From: Comamonadaceae bacterium
GTDB taxonomy: Bacteria > Pseudomonadota > Gammaproteobacteria > Burkholderiales > Burkholderiaceae
Length of the DNA stretch: 7,059 bases
Reading direction: 5' to 3'
NCBI GenBank assembly: GCA_947455875.1
Contig: CANGSD010000061.1
Span: 1 to 7,059, forward strand
The notes under the pieces were generated by a model. The model searched no databases. It saw nothing but the letters and a program-made list of their open reading frames with translations, and had not been told where the DNA came from. Of this stretch, positions 1-6,894 are shown one piece after another (within the stretch, counting starts at the first letter, position 1; the number at the start of each line of letters is the position of its first letter). A program made the position numbers and the translations under genes.

Positions 1-1488
1 GAGCTGGTGGGCCTGCGCCACTCCTTGGCGAAGGCCGCGGCTCTGGCCCCGGCTCTGACCGGTCAGCCTGGCCTGCTCGCGCGTATCGGCACCGACCTCG
101 TGCCGCCCCCGGGCTGCGACGCGCTGCTGGCGCGCGCCTTGATGGACGAACCCGCCGCCATGGTGCGCGATGGCGGTGTGTTCGCCACAGGCTTTGATGC
201 CGAACTCGATGAACTGCGCGCCATCCAGAACAACGCCGACAGCTTCCTGGTCAAGCTCGAGGCGCAGGAGCGCGAACGCACCGGCATCGCCAACCTGCGG
301 GTGCAATACAACAAGGTCCACGGCTTCTACATCGAGATCACCCAGGGCCAGTTAGACAAAGTCCCCGACGACTACCGCCGCCGCCAGACCCTGAAGAACG
401 CCGAGCGCTTCATCACACCCGAACTCAAGGCCTTCGAAGACAAGGCCCTGTCAGCGCAGGAGCGCGCCCTCGCCCGCGAAAAATGGCTGTACGAGCAGCT
501 GCTGGACCAACTGCAAGACCCTGTGCCCGCACTCACCCGCCTGGCCCAGGCCCTGGCCTCACTCGACGCCCTGTGCGCCCTGACCGAGCGCGCCCTCACG
601 CTGAACTGGTGCCGCCCGCAATTCATGAAAGAGCCGGGCATCGAGATTGCAAAGGGCCGCCACCCGGTGGTGGAAGCGCGCCTGGCCGAGACCACCGGCG
701 GCAGCTTCATCCCGAACGACACGATGCTGGGCCCGCGCCAGCGGATGCAAGTGATCACCGGGCCCAATATGGGCGGCAAATCCACCTATATGCGCCAGGT
801 CGCTTTGATCTGCCTGCTCGCCTCCATGGGGTCTTACGTGCCCGCATCAGCCTGTCGCCTGGGCCCCCTCGATGCCATCCACACCCGCATTGGCGCCGCC
901 GACGATCTGGCCAATGCCCAATCCACGTTCATGCTGGAGATGACCGAAGCGGCGCAGATCTTGCACGCCGCCACGCCCCACAGTTTGGTGCTGATGGACG
1001 AAATCGGCCGCGGCACATCGACCTTCGACGGCCTGGCCCTGGCCTCGGGCATTGCCGCCCACTTGCATGACAAGACGCAGGCCTACACCCTGTTTGCCAC
1101 CCACTATTTCGAGTTGACCGAGTTTCCGGCGCGTCACCATGCGGCGGTGAACTGGCATGTGAGTGCCACCGAGGCCGGCCACGACATCGTCTTCCTGCAC
1201 GAGTTGCAGCCCGGGCCTGCCAGCCGCAGCTACGGCATTCAGGTGGCCCGTCTGGCCGGCATGCCTGCCGCCGTGGTGAATCACGCCCGCCACGCCCTGG
1301 CCGCTCTGGAGACGCAGCAGACCCAAACGCGGGAGCAGGTAGACTTGTTTGCCGCCCCGCCCGAGCCGCCGCAAACCCCCGCCAGCGCGGTGGAAGCGGC
1401 CCTCGATGCACTGGATCCCGATGCCCTGAGCCCGCGCGATGCCCTCGACGCGCTCTATCAACTGAAAAAACTGAAAAGCAAGTCATGA
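1..1488 (+). CDS. mutS: DNA mismatch repair protein MutS, C-terminal part (5' end outside window)
   Basis: MutS binds mismatches and, through ATP-driven clamp sliding, recruits MutL in the cytoplasm. The frame is open from base 1, so the GTG at 7 is not the true start. About 495 C-terminal residues are present of the roughly 850-880 usual for the family; the mismatch-binding N-terminal domain is missing. Counting from the GTG, the lever/clamp region covers about residues 1-215 and includes the conserved NKVHGFYIE and ERFITPELK segments. The ATPase domain follows: Walker [10 protein letters not shown] at 252-260, Walker B LVLMDE at 327-332, then GRGTSTFDG, and FATHYFEL with the conserved His at 366. 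QVDLF at 444-448 fits the beta-clamp-binding consensus. The C-terminal [12 protein letters not shown] helix matches the tetramerisation tail. The stop codon overlaps the next gene's ATG (ATGA, 1485-1488). No frame damage is visible, so this is a normal gene cut by the window edge. Confidence 0.97.
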   Translation, partial: ELVGLRHSLAKAAALAPALTGQPGLLARIGTDLVPPPGCDALLARALMDEPAAMVRDGGVFATGFDAELDELRAIQNNADSFLVKLEAQERERTGIANLRVQYNKVHGFYIEITQGQLDKVPDDYRRRQTLKNAERFITPELKAFEDKALSAQERALAREKWLYEQLLDQLQDPVPALTRLAQALASLDALCALTERALTLNWCRPQFMKEPGIEIAKGRHPVVEARLAETTGGSFIPNDTMLGPRQRMQVITGPNMGGKSTYMRQVALICLLASMGSYVPASACRLGPLDAIHTRIGAADDLANAQSTFMLEMTEAAQILHAATPHSLVLMDEIGRGTSTFDGLALASGIAAHLHDKTQAYTLFATHYFELTEFPARHHAAVNWHVSATEAGHDIVFLHELQPGPASRSYGIQVARLAGMPAAVVNHARHALAALETQQTQTREQVDLFAAPPEPPQTPASAVEAALDALDPDALSPRDALDALYQLKKLKSKS

Positions 1489-2315
1489 CCTACTGCGTCG
1501 GCATCAAGCTCAATGCAGGCCTGGTGTTCCTGTCCGATTCGCGCACCAATGCGGGCGTGGACCACATCAGCACCTTCCGCAAAATGATTGTGTACGAGCG
1601 CCCGGGCGATCGCTTCATGGTGCTCCTCTCGGCGGGCAATTTGTCGATCTCGCAATCGGTGCGCGAGATCCTGCAGGTCGAACAACTGAAGAACCACGAA
1701 GGCGGCGACCCCATCACCATCTGGAACGCCAAGAGCATGTTCGATGCCGCGCGCGTGCTGGGTCAGGCCGTGCGCCGCGTCTACGACCGCGACGCCGAAT
1801 CGCTCAAGCACGCGGGCGTGGAATTCAATGTCTCCCTGATTTTTGGCGGCCAGATTCAGGGTGAAGGCATGCGCCTGTTCAATGTCTATTCCGCGGGCAA
1901 CTTCATCGAAGCCACCGCCGAGTCGCCCTACTTCCAGATTGGTGAATCCAAGTACGGCAAGCCGGTGCTCGATCGCGTGCTCACGCCCGACACGCCCCTG
2001 GACGAAGCCGCCAAGTGCGCGCTGGTGTCGATGGACTCCACCATGAAGTCCAACCTCTCGGTGGGCACGCCGCTGGACCTGGTGGTCTATGAAGCCGGTC
2101 GGCTCCAGACCGACAAGATGGCCTGCATCGGCACGGACAACCCCTACTACCGCATGCTGCACGCCACCTGGGGCCAGAAGCTGCGCGAGGTCTTTGACAG
2201 CCTGGACGACCCGATCTGGGACAGCGGCACCCCCACCGACACGCCCCTGCGCGTACAAGACGAGCGCAGCCAACCTCTGCGCAAAATCACGCGCCCCGAG
2301 GACAAGCTCATTTGA
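1485..2315 (+). CDS. Anbu-type proteasome-related protease (Ntn hydrolase)
   Basis: This is a predicted proteasome-type peptidase of the Anbu (ancestral beta-subunit) branch, related to HslV and 20S beta subunits. The N-terminus [20 protein letters not shown] is typical of Anbu. After Met removal Thr2 would be the N-terminal nucleophile. Asp18 in LSDSR and Lys33 in FRKM sit where the proteasome Asp17/Lys33 partners are expected; I assigned these by eye. There is no propeptide, as is usual for Anbu. The conserved block [12 protein letters not shown] follows at about residues 45-56. The length of 276 residues is slightly long, owing to a charged C-terminal tail. The ATG overlaps the mutS stop by 4 bases and has only a weak purine-rich stretch upstream, so translation is probably coupled to mutS. 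The partners often found beside Anbu (transglutaminase-like, alpha-E and ATP-grasp proteins) are not in this window. Known Anbu proteins form open helical or ring-like assemblies; the substrate is unknown. Confidence 0.9.
   Translation: MTYCVGIKLNAGLVFLSDSRTNAGVDHISTFRKMIVYERPGDRFMVLLSAGNLSISQSVREILQVEQLKNHEGGDPITIWNAKSMFDAARVLGQAVRRVYDRDAESLKHAGVEFNVSLIFGGQIQGEGMRLFNVYSAGNFIEATAESPYFQIGESKYGKPVLDRVLTPDTPLDEAAKCALVSMDSTMKSNLSVGTPLDLVVYEAGRLQTDKMACIGTDNPYYRMLHATWGQKLREVFDSLDDPIWDSGTPTDTPLRVQDERSQPLRKITRPEDKLI
2298..2302 (+). promoter_or_regulatory. Shine-Dalgarno GAGGA for the TTG-started hydrolase
   Basis: GAGGA lies 9 bases before the TTG at 2312, inside the 3' end of the Anbu gene. The in-frame codons just upstream of that TTG offer no ATG or GTG, so this site supports the rare TTG as the true start. 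Confidence 0.55.
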
Positions 2316-3109
2316 GCCTCCTGGTCTTCTCGCACGGCAACAGCTTCCCGGCCGCCACCTACGGCGTGCTGTTCAAGCACCTGCGTGCGCGCGGCTTCAA
2401 GGTCAAGGCGTTGGACAAGTTCGGCCATGACCCTCGTTTCCCGGTCACCAACAACTGGACGAACCTGGTCACCCAACTGCACGAATTCGCCGAGCGTGAA
2501 GCCGTCGAAGCCGGCGAGCCTGCCTACCTGGTGGGTCACTCCCTGGGCGGGTTCCTGAGCGTGATGTGCGCGGCCCGCCATCCCGAAGTCGCACGCGGCG
2601 TGGTAATGCTGGATTCGCCCTTGCTCGGGGGCTGGAAGGCCACCGCCGTCAGCGCCGCCAAGCACACGACCATGATCGGTGCGGTGTCGCCCGGCGCGGT
2701 CAGTCGCCACCGGCGTGAGCGCTGGCCCAGCCTGCAGGCGGCGCTGGAACATTTCCAGCACAAAAAGGCTTTCGCCCGCTGGGACCCGCAGGTGCTGCAC
2801 GACTACGTCACCCACTGCACGCATGCGGCCGACGGCCAGCGTGTGCTCTCCTTCGATCGAACGATCGAGACCGCGATCTACAACACCCTGCCCCACACCA
2901 TCGACCGTTTGCTACAGCGCCATCCGCTGAAATGCCCGGCCGCCTTCATCGGCGGCACCCAGTCCACCGAGTTAAAGCAAGTGGGCCTGGCGCTGACCGA
3001 GAAAGCCACGCACGGGCGCGTCACCCTGCTGGAAGGCACGCACCTGTTCCCGATGGAAAAGCCGGCCGCCACGGCGGCGGCCATCGAGGCGGCGCTGCTG
3101 GCGTTCTAA
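2312..3109 (+). CDS. Alpha/beta-fold hydrolase
   Basis: A 265-residue alpha/beta hydrolase, probably cytoplasmic since no signal peptide is seen. The N-terminal strand LLVFSHG ends in the HG oxyanion-type motif at residues 8-9. The nucleophile elbow GHSLGG at 75-80 puts the catalytic serine at Ser77, and the catalytic histidine is probably His244 in EGTHLF. The acid residue is less clear: Glu220 (after strand FIGGTQ) and Asp101 (in MLDSP) are both possible. The sequence does not decide between esterase, lipase, thioesterase or another activity. It starts with TTG, and TTGA (2312-2315) overlaps the Anbu stop by 4 bases, so the gene is probably co-translated with the protease. It ends 20 bases from the stop codon of the opposing uppP gene. 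Fold assignment is firm; substrate is unknown. Confidence 0.9.
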   Translation: MSLLVFSHGNSFPAATYGVLFKHLRARGFKVKALDKFGHDPRFPVTNNWTNLVTQLHEFAEREAVEAGEPAYLVGHSLGGFLSVMCAARHPEVARGVVMLDSPLLGGWKATAVSAAKHTTMIGAVSPGAVSRHRRERWPSLQAALEHFQHKKAFARWDPQVLHDYVTHCTHAADGQRVLSFDRTIETAIYNTLPHTIDRLLQRHPLKCPAAFIGGTQSTELKQVGLALTEKATHGRVTLLEGTHLFPMEKPAATAAAIEAALLAF

Positions 3110-3123
3110 CGCAGCCCGCCGCC
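3088..3123. terminator. GC-rich hairpin between convergent genes, possible transcription end
   Basis: GGCGGCG (3088-3094) pairs with CGCCGCC (3117-3123). Inside it, CTG pairs with CAG after a small internal loop and a bulge, and the apex GCGTT/AACGC (3101-3105/3108-3112) spans the hydrolase TAA stop. The stem would work on either strand, which suits a convergent junction. No T-tract follows on either side, so it is not a textbook intrinsic terminator. Confidence 0.3.
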
Positions 3124-3129
3124 AGGGCT

Positions 3130-3954
3130 TCAGGCCTTCCAGGCCACCAGGCCGCTCCACGAGGTGCCCAGCACGATCACCCCAAAGGCGATGCGATACC
3201 AGGCGAAGGGCACAAAGCTGTGGGTCGAGATGTAGCGAAGCAGCCAGCGCACGCACAACCAGGCACTGGCGAATGAAAAGACCAGACCGACCGTGAACAT
3301 CGGCAGATCCTGGAGTGACAGCAGGGCCCGGTCTTTGTACAGGCTGTAAGCGCCCGCACCGATCAGGGTGGGGATGGCCAGATAGAACGAAAAATCGGTG
3401 GCGGCCCGCCGTGAGAGCCCCAGCATCATCCCTCCGATGATGGTGGCCCCGCTACGGCTGGTGCCCGGGATCATGGCCAGGCACTGCACCAGACCCACCT
3501 TCAGGGCGTCCCAGGGCGTCATCGCATCGACGTCGTGGATGCGGGCCTCAGACTGCGGCCGCCGCTCGACCCACAAGATGATCAGGCCGCCGGCGATGAA
3601 GGCACTGGCCACCACCGCGGGCGTGAACAGGTGCGCCTTGATCGCTTTGCCAAGCAGCAGCCCCAGCACCACGGCGGGTACGAAGGCAATCAGCACATTG
3701 AGCGCAAAGCGCTGCGCCTGGCGCTCGGTGGGCAGGGCACGCACCGTGTCGCGGATTTTTTGCCAGTACACCAGGATCACCGCGAAGATCGCGCCGGTCT
3801 GGATGGCGATATCAAAGACCTTGGCCTTCTCGTCATCAAACCCGAGCAGCGCACCGGCCAGAATCAGGTGGCCGGTGCTGGAGATCGGAAGGAATTCGGT
3901 CAGGCCCTCGACCACGCCCATGATGGCGGCCTTGACCAGCAAGAGGATGTCCAC
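3130..3954 (-). CDS. uppP: Undecaprenyl-diphosphate phosphatase UppP (BacA family)
   Basis: This integral membrane enzyme dephosphorylates undecaprenyl diphosphate, recycling the lipid carrier for peptidoglycan and other envelope polymers; extra copies of such genes are known to give bacitracin resistance. The 274-residue length is normal for BacA-type UppP. The N-terminal motif [15 protein letters not shown] carries Glu16, Glu20 and His29, matching the family's ExxxE and catalytic His. The second signature PGTSRSG at 163-169 carries the conserved Arg167. Hydrophobic segments run through the whole protein, consistent with several membrane spans. The start is GTG, supported by AGGGAG 5 bases upstream. 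The gene lies 56 bases downstream of the permease stop on the same strand, so it may be read through from the exporter operon or have its own promoter inside the permease 3' end. All key residues are present, so it should be functional. Confidence 0.96.
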   Translation of the reverse strand: MDILLLVKAAIMGVVEGLTEFLPISSTGHLILAGALLGFDDEKAKVFDIAIQTGAIFAVILVYWQKIRDTVRALPTERQAQRFALNVLIAFVPAVVLGLLLGKAIKAHLFTPAVVASAFIAGGLIILWVERRPQSEARIHDVDAMTPWDALKVGLVQCLAMIPGTSRSGATIIGGMMLGLSRRAATDFSFYLAIPTLIGAGAYSLYKDRALLSLQDLPMFTVGLVFSFASAWLCVRWLLRYISTHSFVPFAWYRIAFGVIVLGTSWSGLVAWKA

Positions 3955-3959
3955 GCGCG

Positions 3960-3965
3960 CTCCCT
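3960..3965 (-). promoter_or_regulatory. Shine-Dalgarno AGGGAG for uppP
   Basis: The minus strand reads AGGGAG with 5 bases before the GTG at 3954-3952. This fixes the GTG as the uppP start; no competing in-frame start with a better site was seen. Confidence 0.65.
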
Positions 3966-4010
3966 GAAAACGGATCCGCGATTATCGCCGTAGCCTCAGC
4001 TGCAGCGGCC

Positions 4011-5180
4011 TCACTCGTGGCGCAAGGCTTCGATCGGCAGCAGGCGCGAGGCGCGCCGCGCCGGATAGAAACCAAAAAACACGCCCACCAGCGCCGAGAA
4101 CCCCGCGGCCAGCGCGATCGAGCTGCCAGACATGCTCACTTGCCAGCCGGCGAAATAGACCACCGCCCAGGTGGCGATGCCGCCCAGAGCCACGCCAATC
4201 GCACCGCCAATGAGGCTCAGGGTGACGGCCTCGATCAGAAACTGCGCCAGGATGTCGCGCCCACGCGCCCCCACCGCCATGCGCAAGCCGATCTCGCGCG
4301 TGCGCTCGGTCACGCTGACCAACATGATGTTCATGATGCCGATGCCGCCAATGATCAGGCTGATACCCGCCACCGCCGCCAGCAGCATGGCCATCACCCG
4401 GCTGGCGGACTCCTGGGCCTGCAGGATCTCGGTGAGGTTGCGAACGGTGAAGGGATCGTCCGCCCCGGGCTGCACCCGAAAGCGCTGTCGCAGCAGGTCG
4501 CGGATGCCCTCCTCGGCGGCTTTCATGTCCTGGCCTTCGCGCACCTTCACGCTGATCGAGCCAATGCGCTTTTGCTTACCGCCCACGCCGCCCTGAATGC
4601 GATTGCGGTAGGTGCTGATCGGAACCAGCACCATATCGTCCTGGTCCTGCCCCAGCGAGTTCTGGCCCTTCTTGTCCAAGACGCCAATGACGGTGACCGG
4701 AATCTTCTTGACCCGTATCACCTGGTCGATCGGGTCGGCGTCACCAAACAGCTGCTGCGCCACGGTCTGGCCGATGATGGCCACCTTGGCCGAGCCCTGC
4801 ACCTCGGCGGCCTCGAACCCGCGACCCGCCGCCAGCGGCCAATCGCGGGCCTCCATGTAATCGTTGGTGGTGCCGAAGATCGAGGTGCTCCAATTGGTGT
4901 TGCCCACCACCACCTGCGCCGCGGTGCGCGAGGTGGGCGCGGCCACCTGCACCTGCGGCACTTCACGCGCGATGGCGATGGCATCTTCTTCGGTCAAGGC
5001 CTGCCCGGTCTGCGCCCCCAGGCGCACGCCGCCGGCGGTCACACCCCCGGGTAGCACCAACATGATGTTGGACCCCAGCCCCTTCATCTGCGCCTGCACC
5101 CGCTCGGTGGCACCGCGACCCAAGGCAATCATGGTGATCACTGCGGCCACGCCGATGATGATCCCCAGCATGGTCAGCAC
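4011..5180 (-). CDS. MacB-type ABC transporter permease (FtsX fold), start codon apparently lost
   Basis: Inner-membrane permease of a MacAB-like exporter, which drives substrate out through a periplasmic adaptor by mechanotransmission. Counting from the GTG at 5180: TM1 at about 3-21; a periplasmic MacB-type core domain at about 25-255; TM2 at 262-290; the conserved cytoplasmic ERTREIGLRMAVGA at 292-305; TM3 at about 312-345; TM4 at about 354-372; and the C-terminal FYPARRASRLLPIEALRHE typical of the family. The GTG start leaves almost nothing before TM1. The frame continues upstream with NTLAALRSSL...ANKLRS, which is the usual N-terminus of such permeases, but the codon where ATG is expected (5243-5241) is AGG. 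The natural protein was probably 410 residues. As it stands, initiation would have to use GTG at 5180 or ATG at 5171, losing a cytoplasmic helix of 21 or more residues. Either a point mutation or a base-call error explains this. Confidence 0.9.
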   Translation of the reverse strand: MLTMLGIIIGVAAVITMIALGRGATERVQAQMKGLGSNIMLVLPGGVTAGGVRLGAQTGQALTEEDAIAIAREVPQVQVAAPTSRTAAQVVVGNTNWSTSIFGTTNDYMEARDWPLAAGRGFEAAEVQGSAKVAIIGQTVAQQLFGDADPIDQVIRVKKIPVTVIGVLDKKGQNSLGQDQDDMVLVPISTYRNRIQGGVGGKQKRIGSISVKVREGQDMKAAEEGIRDLLRQRFRVQPGADDPFTVRNLTEILQAQESASRVMAMLLAAVAGISLIIGGIGIMNIMLVSVTERTREIGLRMAVGARGRDILAQFLIEAVTLSLIGGAIGVALGGIATWAVVYFAGWQVSMSGSSIALAAGFSALVGVFFGFYPARRASRLLPIEALRHE

Positions 5181-5932
5181 GCTGCGCAGCTTGTTGGCGG
5201 CCAGCGCGCGCAGGGACGAACGCAGGGCGGCCAGCGTGTTCCTGCAGCCACTCCGGTGCGCTGGTCTTCGACGATGGCGCCATCGCGAAACACGATGCGC
5301 CGGCGCGCCCAGGCCGCCACGTCCGCCTCGTGCGTCACCAGCACCACGGTGATGCCCTGCGCATTGAGCTGCGATAGCAGCCGCATGATGTCCTCGCTGG
5401 TCTGCGAATCGAGCGCGCCGGTGGGCTCGTCGGCTAGCACCATCACCGGCTGGTTCACCAATGCGCGCGCGATCGCCACCCGTTGTTGCTGCCCGCCCGA
5501 GAGTTCGGCGGGTGTGTGCTGGGTGCGTTCACCCAGTCCAACCTGCTGCAGGGCCTCCAGGGCGCGCGCGCGGCGCGGCGCGGCTGCGATGCCGGCATAC
5601 AACATGGGCAATTCCACGTTCTCCTGGGCGCTGGTGCGAGGTAGCAGGTTGAACTGCTGGAAGACAAAGCCGATCCGGCGATTGCGGATCGACGCCAAGG
5701 CGTCGGGGTCCATGCCCTGCACCGCTTCGCCTGCCAGGCGGTACTCACCTGCGGTGGGTCGGTCCAGACAACCCAGGATGTTCATCAAGGTGCTCTTGCC
5801 CGAGCCGGAGGCGCCCATGATGGCCACGAACTCGCCGGCCTCGATGTCCAGCGACACCCCGCGCAAGGCGTGCACGGTCTGGCCTCCCAGGGCATAGACC
5901 TTGGTGAGGTTGCGCGCTTCGATCAGGGCCAC
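5174..5932 (-). CDS. MacB/LolD-type ABC transporter ATPase, stop codon apparently lost
   Basis: Cytoplasmic ATPase that powers the adjacent permease. All nucleotide-binding motifs are intact: Walker A GASGSGKST at 40-48 (Lys46), Q-loop FQQFNLLP at 91-98, signature LSGGQQQR at 144-151, Walker B VMVLADE at 163-169, D-loop GALD at 172-175, and the H-loop His201 in VTHE. The start is GTG at 5932, with AAGG 8 bases upstream and 20 bases after the adaptor stop, so the two genes are in one operon. The reading frame is 252 residues, but the last 22 (from Gly231; Trp, Pro, Cys and Arg rich) are an out-of-frame reading of the permease N-terminus. The natural end was probably residue 230, at the AGGA/ATGA lesion. 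The extended frame stops at 5174, overlapping the GTG at 5180 by 7 bases, which could still allow reinitiation. The substrate cannot be told from the ATPase. Confidence 0.94.
   Translation of the reverse strand: MALIEARNLTKVYALGGQTVHALRGVSLDIEAGEFVAIMGASGSGKSTLMNILGCLDRPTAGEYRLAGEAVQGMDPDALASIRNRRIGFVFQQFNLLPRTSAQENVELPMLYAGIAAAPRRARALEALQQVGLGERTQHTPAELSGGQQQRVAIARALVNQPVMVLADEPTGALDSQTSEDIMRLLSQLNAQGITVVLVTHEADVAAWARRRIVFRDGAIVEDQRTGVAAGTRWPPCVRPCARWPPTSCAAC
5240..5243 (-). other. Disrupted stop/start overlap (AGGA where ATGA expected)
   Basis: On the minus strand these bases read AGGA. With T in place of the first G (C to A at plus-strand 5242) it would be ATGA: ATG would start the permease as M-N-T-L-A-A-L, and TGA would end the ATPase after residue 230 in the same overlap style as mutS/Anbu. 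Both frames fit exactly: 5243 is 21 codons before 5180, and 5242 is 230 codons after 5932. Confidence 0.75.
5251..5254 (-). promoter_or_regulatory. Shine-Dalgarno GGAG of the ancestral permease start
   Basis: GGAG on the minus strand sits 7 bases before the AGG codon at 5243-5241, ideal spacing for a start there. No comparable site precedes the GTG at 5180. It is therefore best explained as the ribosome site of the original ATG. Confidence 0.6.
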
Positions 5933-5952
5933 AGGCGATGCCTTGCGCGCGC

Positions 5953-6894
5953 TTAGAACGACATGCGCGGGCCCGCCGGCGGGCGGCTTGGGGCCGGCGT
6001 GGGGCTGCTGGTGCCGGTGATCACCCGCGTGCCCGCCTGCAAGGCCTGCGCCTCGGGCGAGCCCGGCGCCACCAGCAGTTCGGTGGCGGTGCCGTCGGTG
6101 ATGCCGAGTCGCACGCTGTAGGCGCGGGGTTGACCGTCCTCGCCCTGAACATACAGGCGCCCGCGCGTCACCACACGCCCGGCCGCCTCCATCACCAGCG
6201 CCGTATAGCGTGGCTTCTGCTCGGGGGTGAGTACGTCGCCAATGCGGGCACGGATCTCGGCGGTGATGCGCTCGCGGGCCTTGGGCCGCTCGTCCGGGGA
6301 CAGCTCGCGCAGTTGCATGAAGCGCGGGCGGGCGTCGGCATAAATCGCATCGACCTTCTCGATCTGTTCGGGCGTGAGCTGCAGCTCGGTTACCAGGCGG
6401 TTACGGAACTCGCTGCCCGGACCTGCGCGCCCGCCAGCGGCGGATGCGGCGGCAGCGGGGGCCGCCGGATTGGGTGCAGTCGCAGCCGAAGCGGCAGAAG
6501 TCGACGATGTGGCGGACGCCGCAGCCGAAGCGGCCGGTGCCGGTGGCTCAACCCCCGCAATGCGCACGCGCAGCGCCGCGTTGGGTACCTTGAGCACGCT
6601 CTCGCGGGCATCGGTGATCACGCGTACATTGGCTGTCATTCCGGGCAGCAGCCGGCCGCCGTTGTTGGTGAACGCCACCACCGCGACATAGGTCACCACA
6701 TTGGAGACGTTCTGGGCGGCCTTGCGCACCTGACGGATCTCGCCCTCAAAGCCCTGGCCCGGGAAGGCATCGACGGTGAAGGTGGCTTTCTGGCCGGGGC
6801 GGATGCGGCCGATGTCGCTCTCGTCCACGCTGGCCTCCACCTGCATGTCTTGCAGGTTCTGCGCGATCACGAACAACTCGGGCGCCTGCAGGCT
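5953..6894 (-). CDS. MacA/HlyD-family periplasmic adaptor subunit, C-terminal half
   Basis: Adaptor of a tripartite exporter, linking the inner-membrane permease to an outer-membrane channel. Recognisable sequence begins at SLQAPELFVIAQ, the end of the lipoyl/barrel-sandwich domain. The beta-barrel domain follows (VEASVDESDIGRIRPGQ, then FTVDAFPGQGFEGEIRQV and LLPGMTANVRV), then VPNAALRVRI, an Ala/Pro/Ser-rich linker, an inserted LTPEQ-containing helical segment, and the end of the membrane-proximal domain (LYVQGEDGQPRAYSVRLGITDGTATELLV). A Pro-rich tail ends in MSF. Missing are the N-terminal signal or membrane anchor, the first half of the barrel-sandwich domain and the alpha-helical hairpin that contacts the outer-membrane channel. 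The same frame stays open to the window edge (first ATG at 7038), but its extra residues are Cys/Arg/Ser/Pro rich and unlike any adaptor. The stop is 20 bases from the ATPase start. Either the gene is broken or the contig is chimeric at this end. Confidence 0.87.
   Translation of the reverse strand, partial: SLQAPELFVIAQNLQDMQVEASVDESDIGRIRPGQKATFTVDAFPGQGFEGEIRQVRKAAQNVSNVVTYVAVVAFTNNGGRLLPGMTANVRVITDARESVLKVPNAALRVRIAGVEPPAPAASAAASATSSTSAASAATAPNPAAPAAAASAAGGRAGPGSEFRNRLVTELQLTPEQIEKVDAIYADARPRFMQLRELSPDERPKARERITAEIRARIGDVLTPEQKPRYTALVMEAAGRVVTRGRLYVQGEDGQPRAYSVRLGITDGTATELLVAPGSPEAQALQAGTRVITGTSSPTPAPSRPPAGPRMSF
6181..6423 (-). other. Spy/CpxP-like LTxxQ helical insert within the adaptor
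   Basis: About 80 residues rich in charged helix formers sit between the adaptor's beta-barrel strand and the last strands of its membrane-proximal domain. They contain LTPEQIEKVDAIY and, 49 residues later, LTPEQKPRY. Paired LTxxQ motifs are the hallmark of the periplasmic Spy/CpxP chaperone and stress-sensor family. That this segment folds or acts like Spy is an inference from the motif and its periplasmic location. Confidence 0.6.
6424..6558 (-). repeat. Low-complexity Ala/Pro/Ser linker in the adaptor gene
   Basis: About 45 codons, nearly all Ala, Ser, Pro, Thr or Gly, join the adaptor core to the LTxxQ insert. A 15-base direct repeat (CGCAGCCGAAGCGGC on the plus strand, at 6481-6495 and 6520-6534) lies inside it, in the same codon phase. 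It looks like a flexible linker grown by short in-frame duplication. Confidence 0.65.

Noticed and set aside
1458..2273. Open frame of 271 codons on the minus strand opposite the Anbu gene
   Set aside because: The plus-strand Anbu product has an unmistakable N-terminal signature; the minus frame shows no domain and is typical antisense of high-GC3 coding sequence.
3971..3980. CGGATCCG palindrome followed by TTTT on the minus strand, looking like a small terminator after the permease
   Set aside because: The palindrome has no room for a loop beyond two base pairs of stem, and the T-run is only four long; it could not form a stable terminator hairpin.
3981..3986. GATAAT on the minus strand, a possible -10 box for uppP
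   Set aside because: One base from TATAAT and in the right gap, but no TTGACA-like -35 lies at 15-18 bases upstream, so it is not strong enough to list as a promoter.
4017..5054. Open frame of 345 codons on the plus strand opposite the permease
   Set aside because: The composition is that of an antisense shadow (His, Arg, Gln, Asp rich) and it has no motif; the minus-strand permease fully explains the region.
6886..6891. PstI site CTGCAG close to the adaptor break, suggesting a cloning junction
   Set aside because: The bases are explained by the codons for Leu-Gln in the conserved SLQAP segment, and the break lies a few bases beyond the site; other CTGCAG sites occur in the window without breaks.
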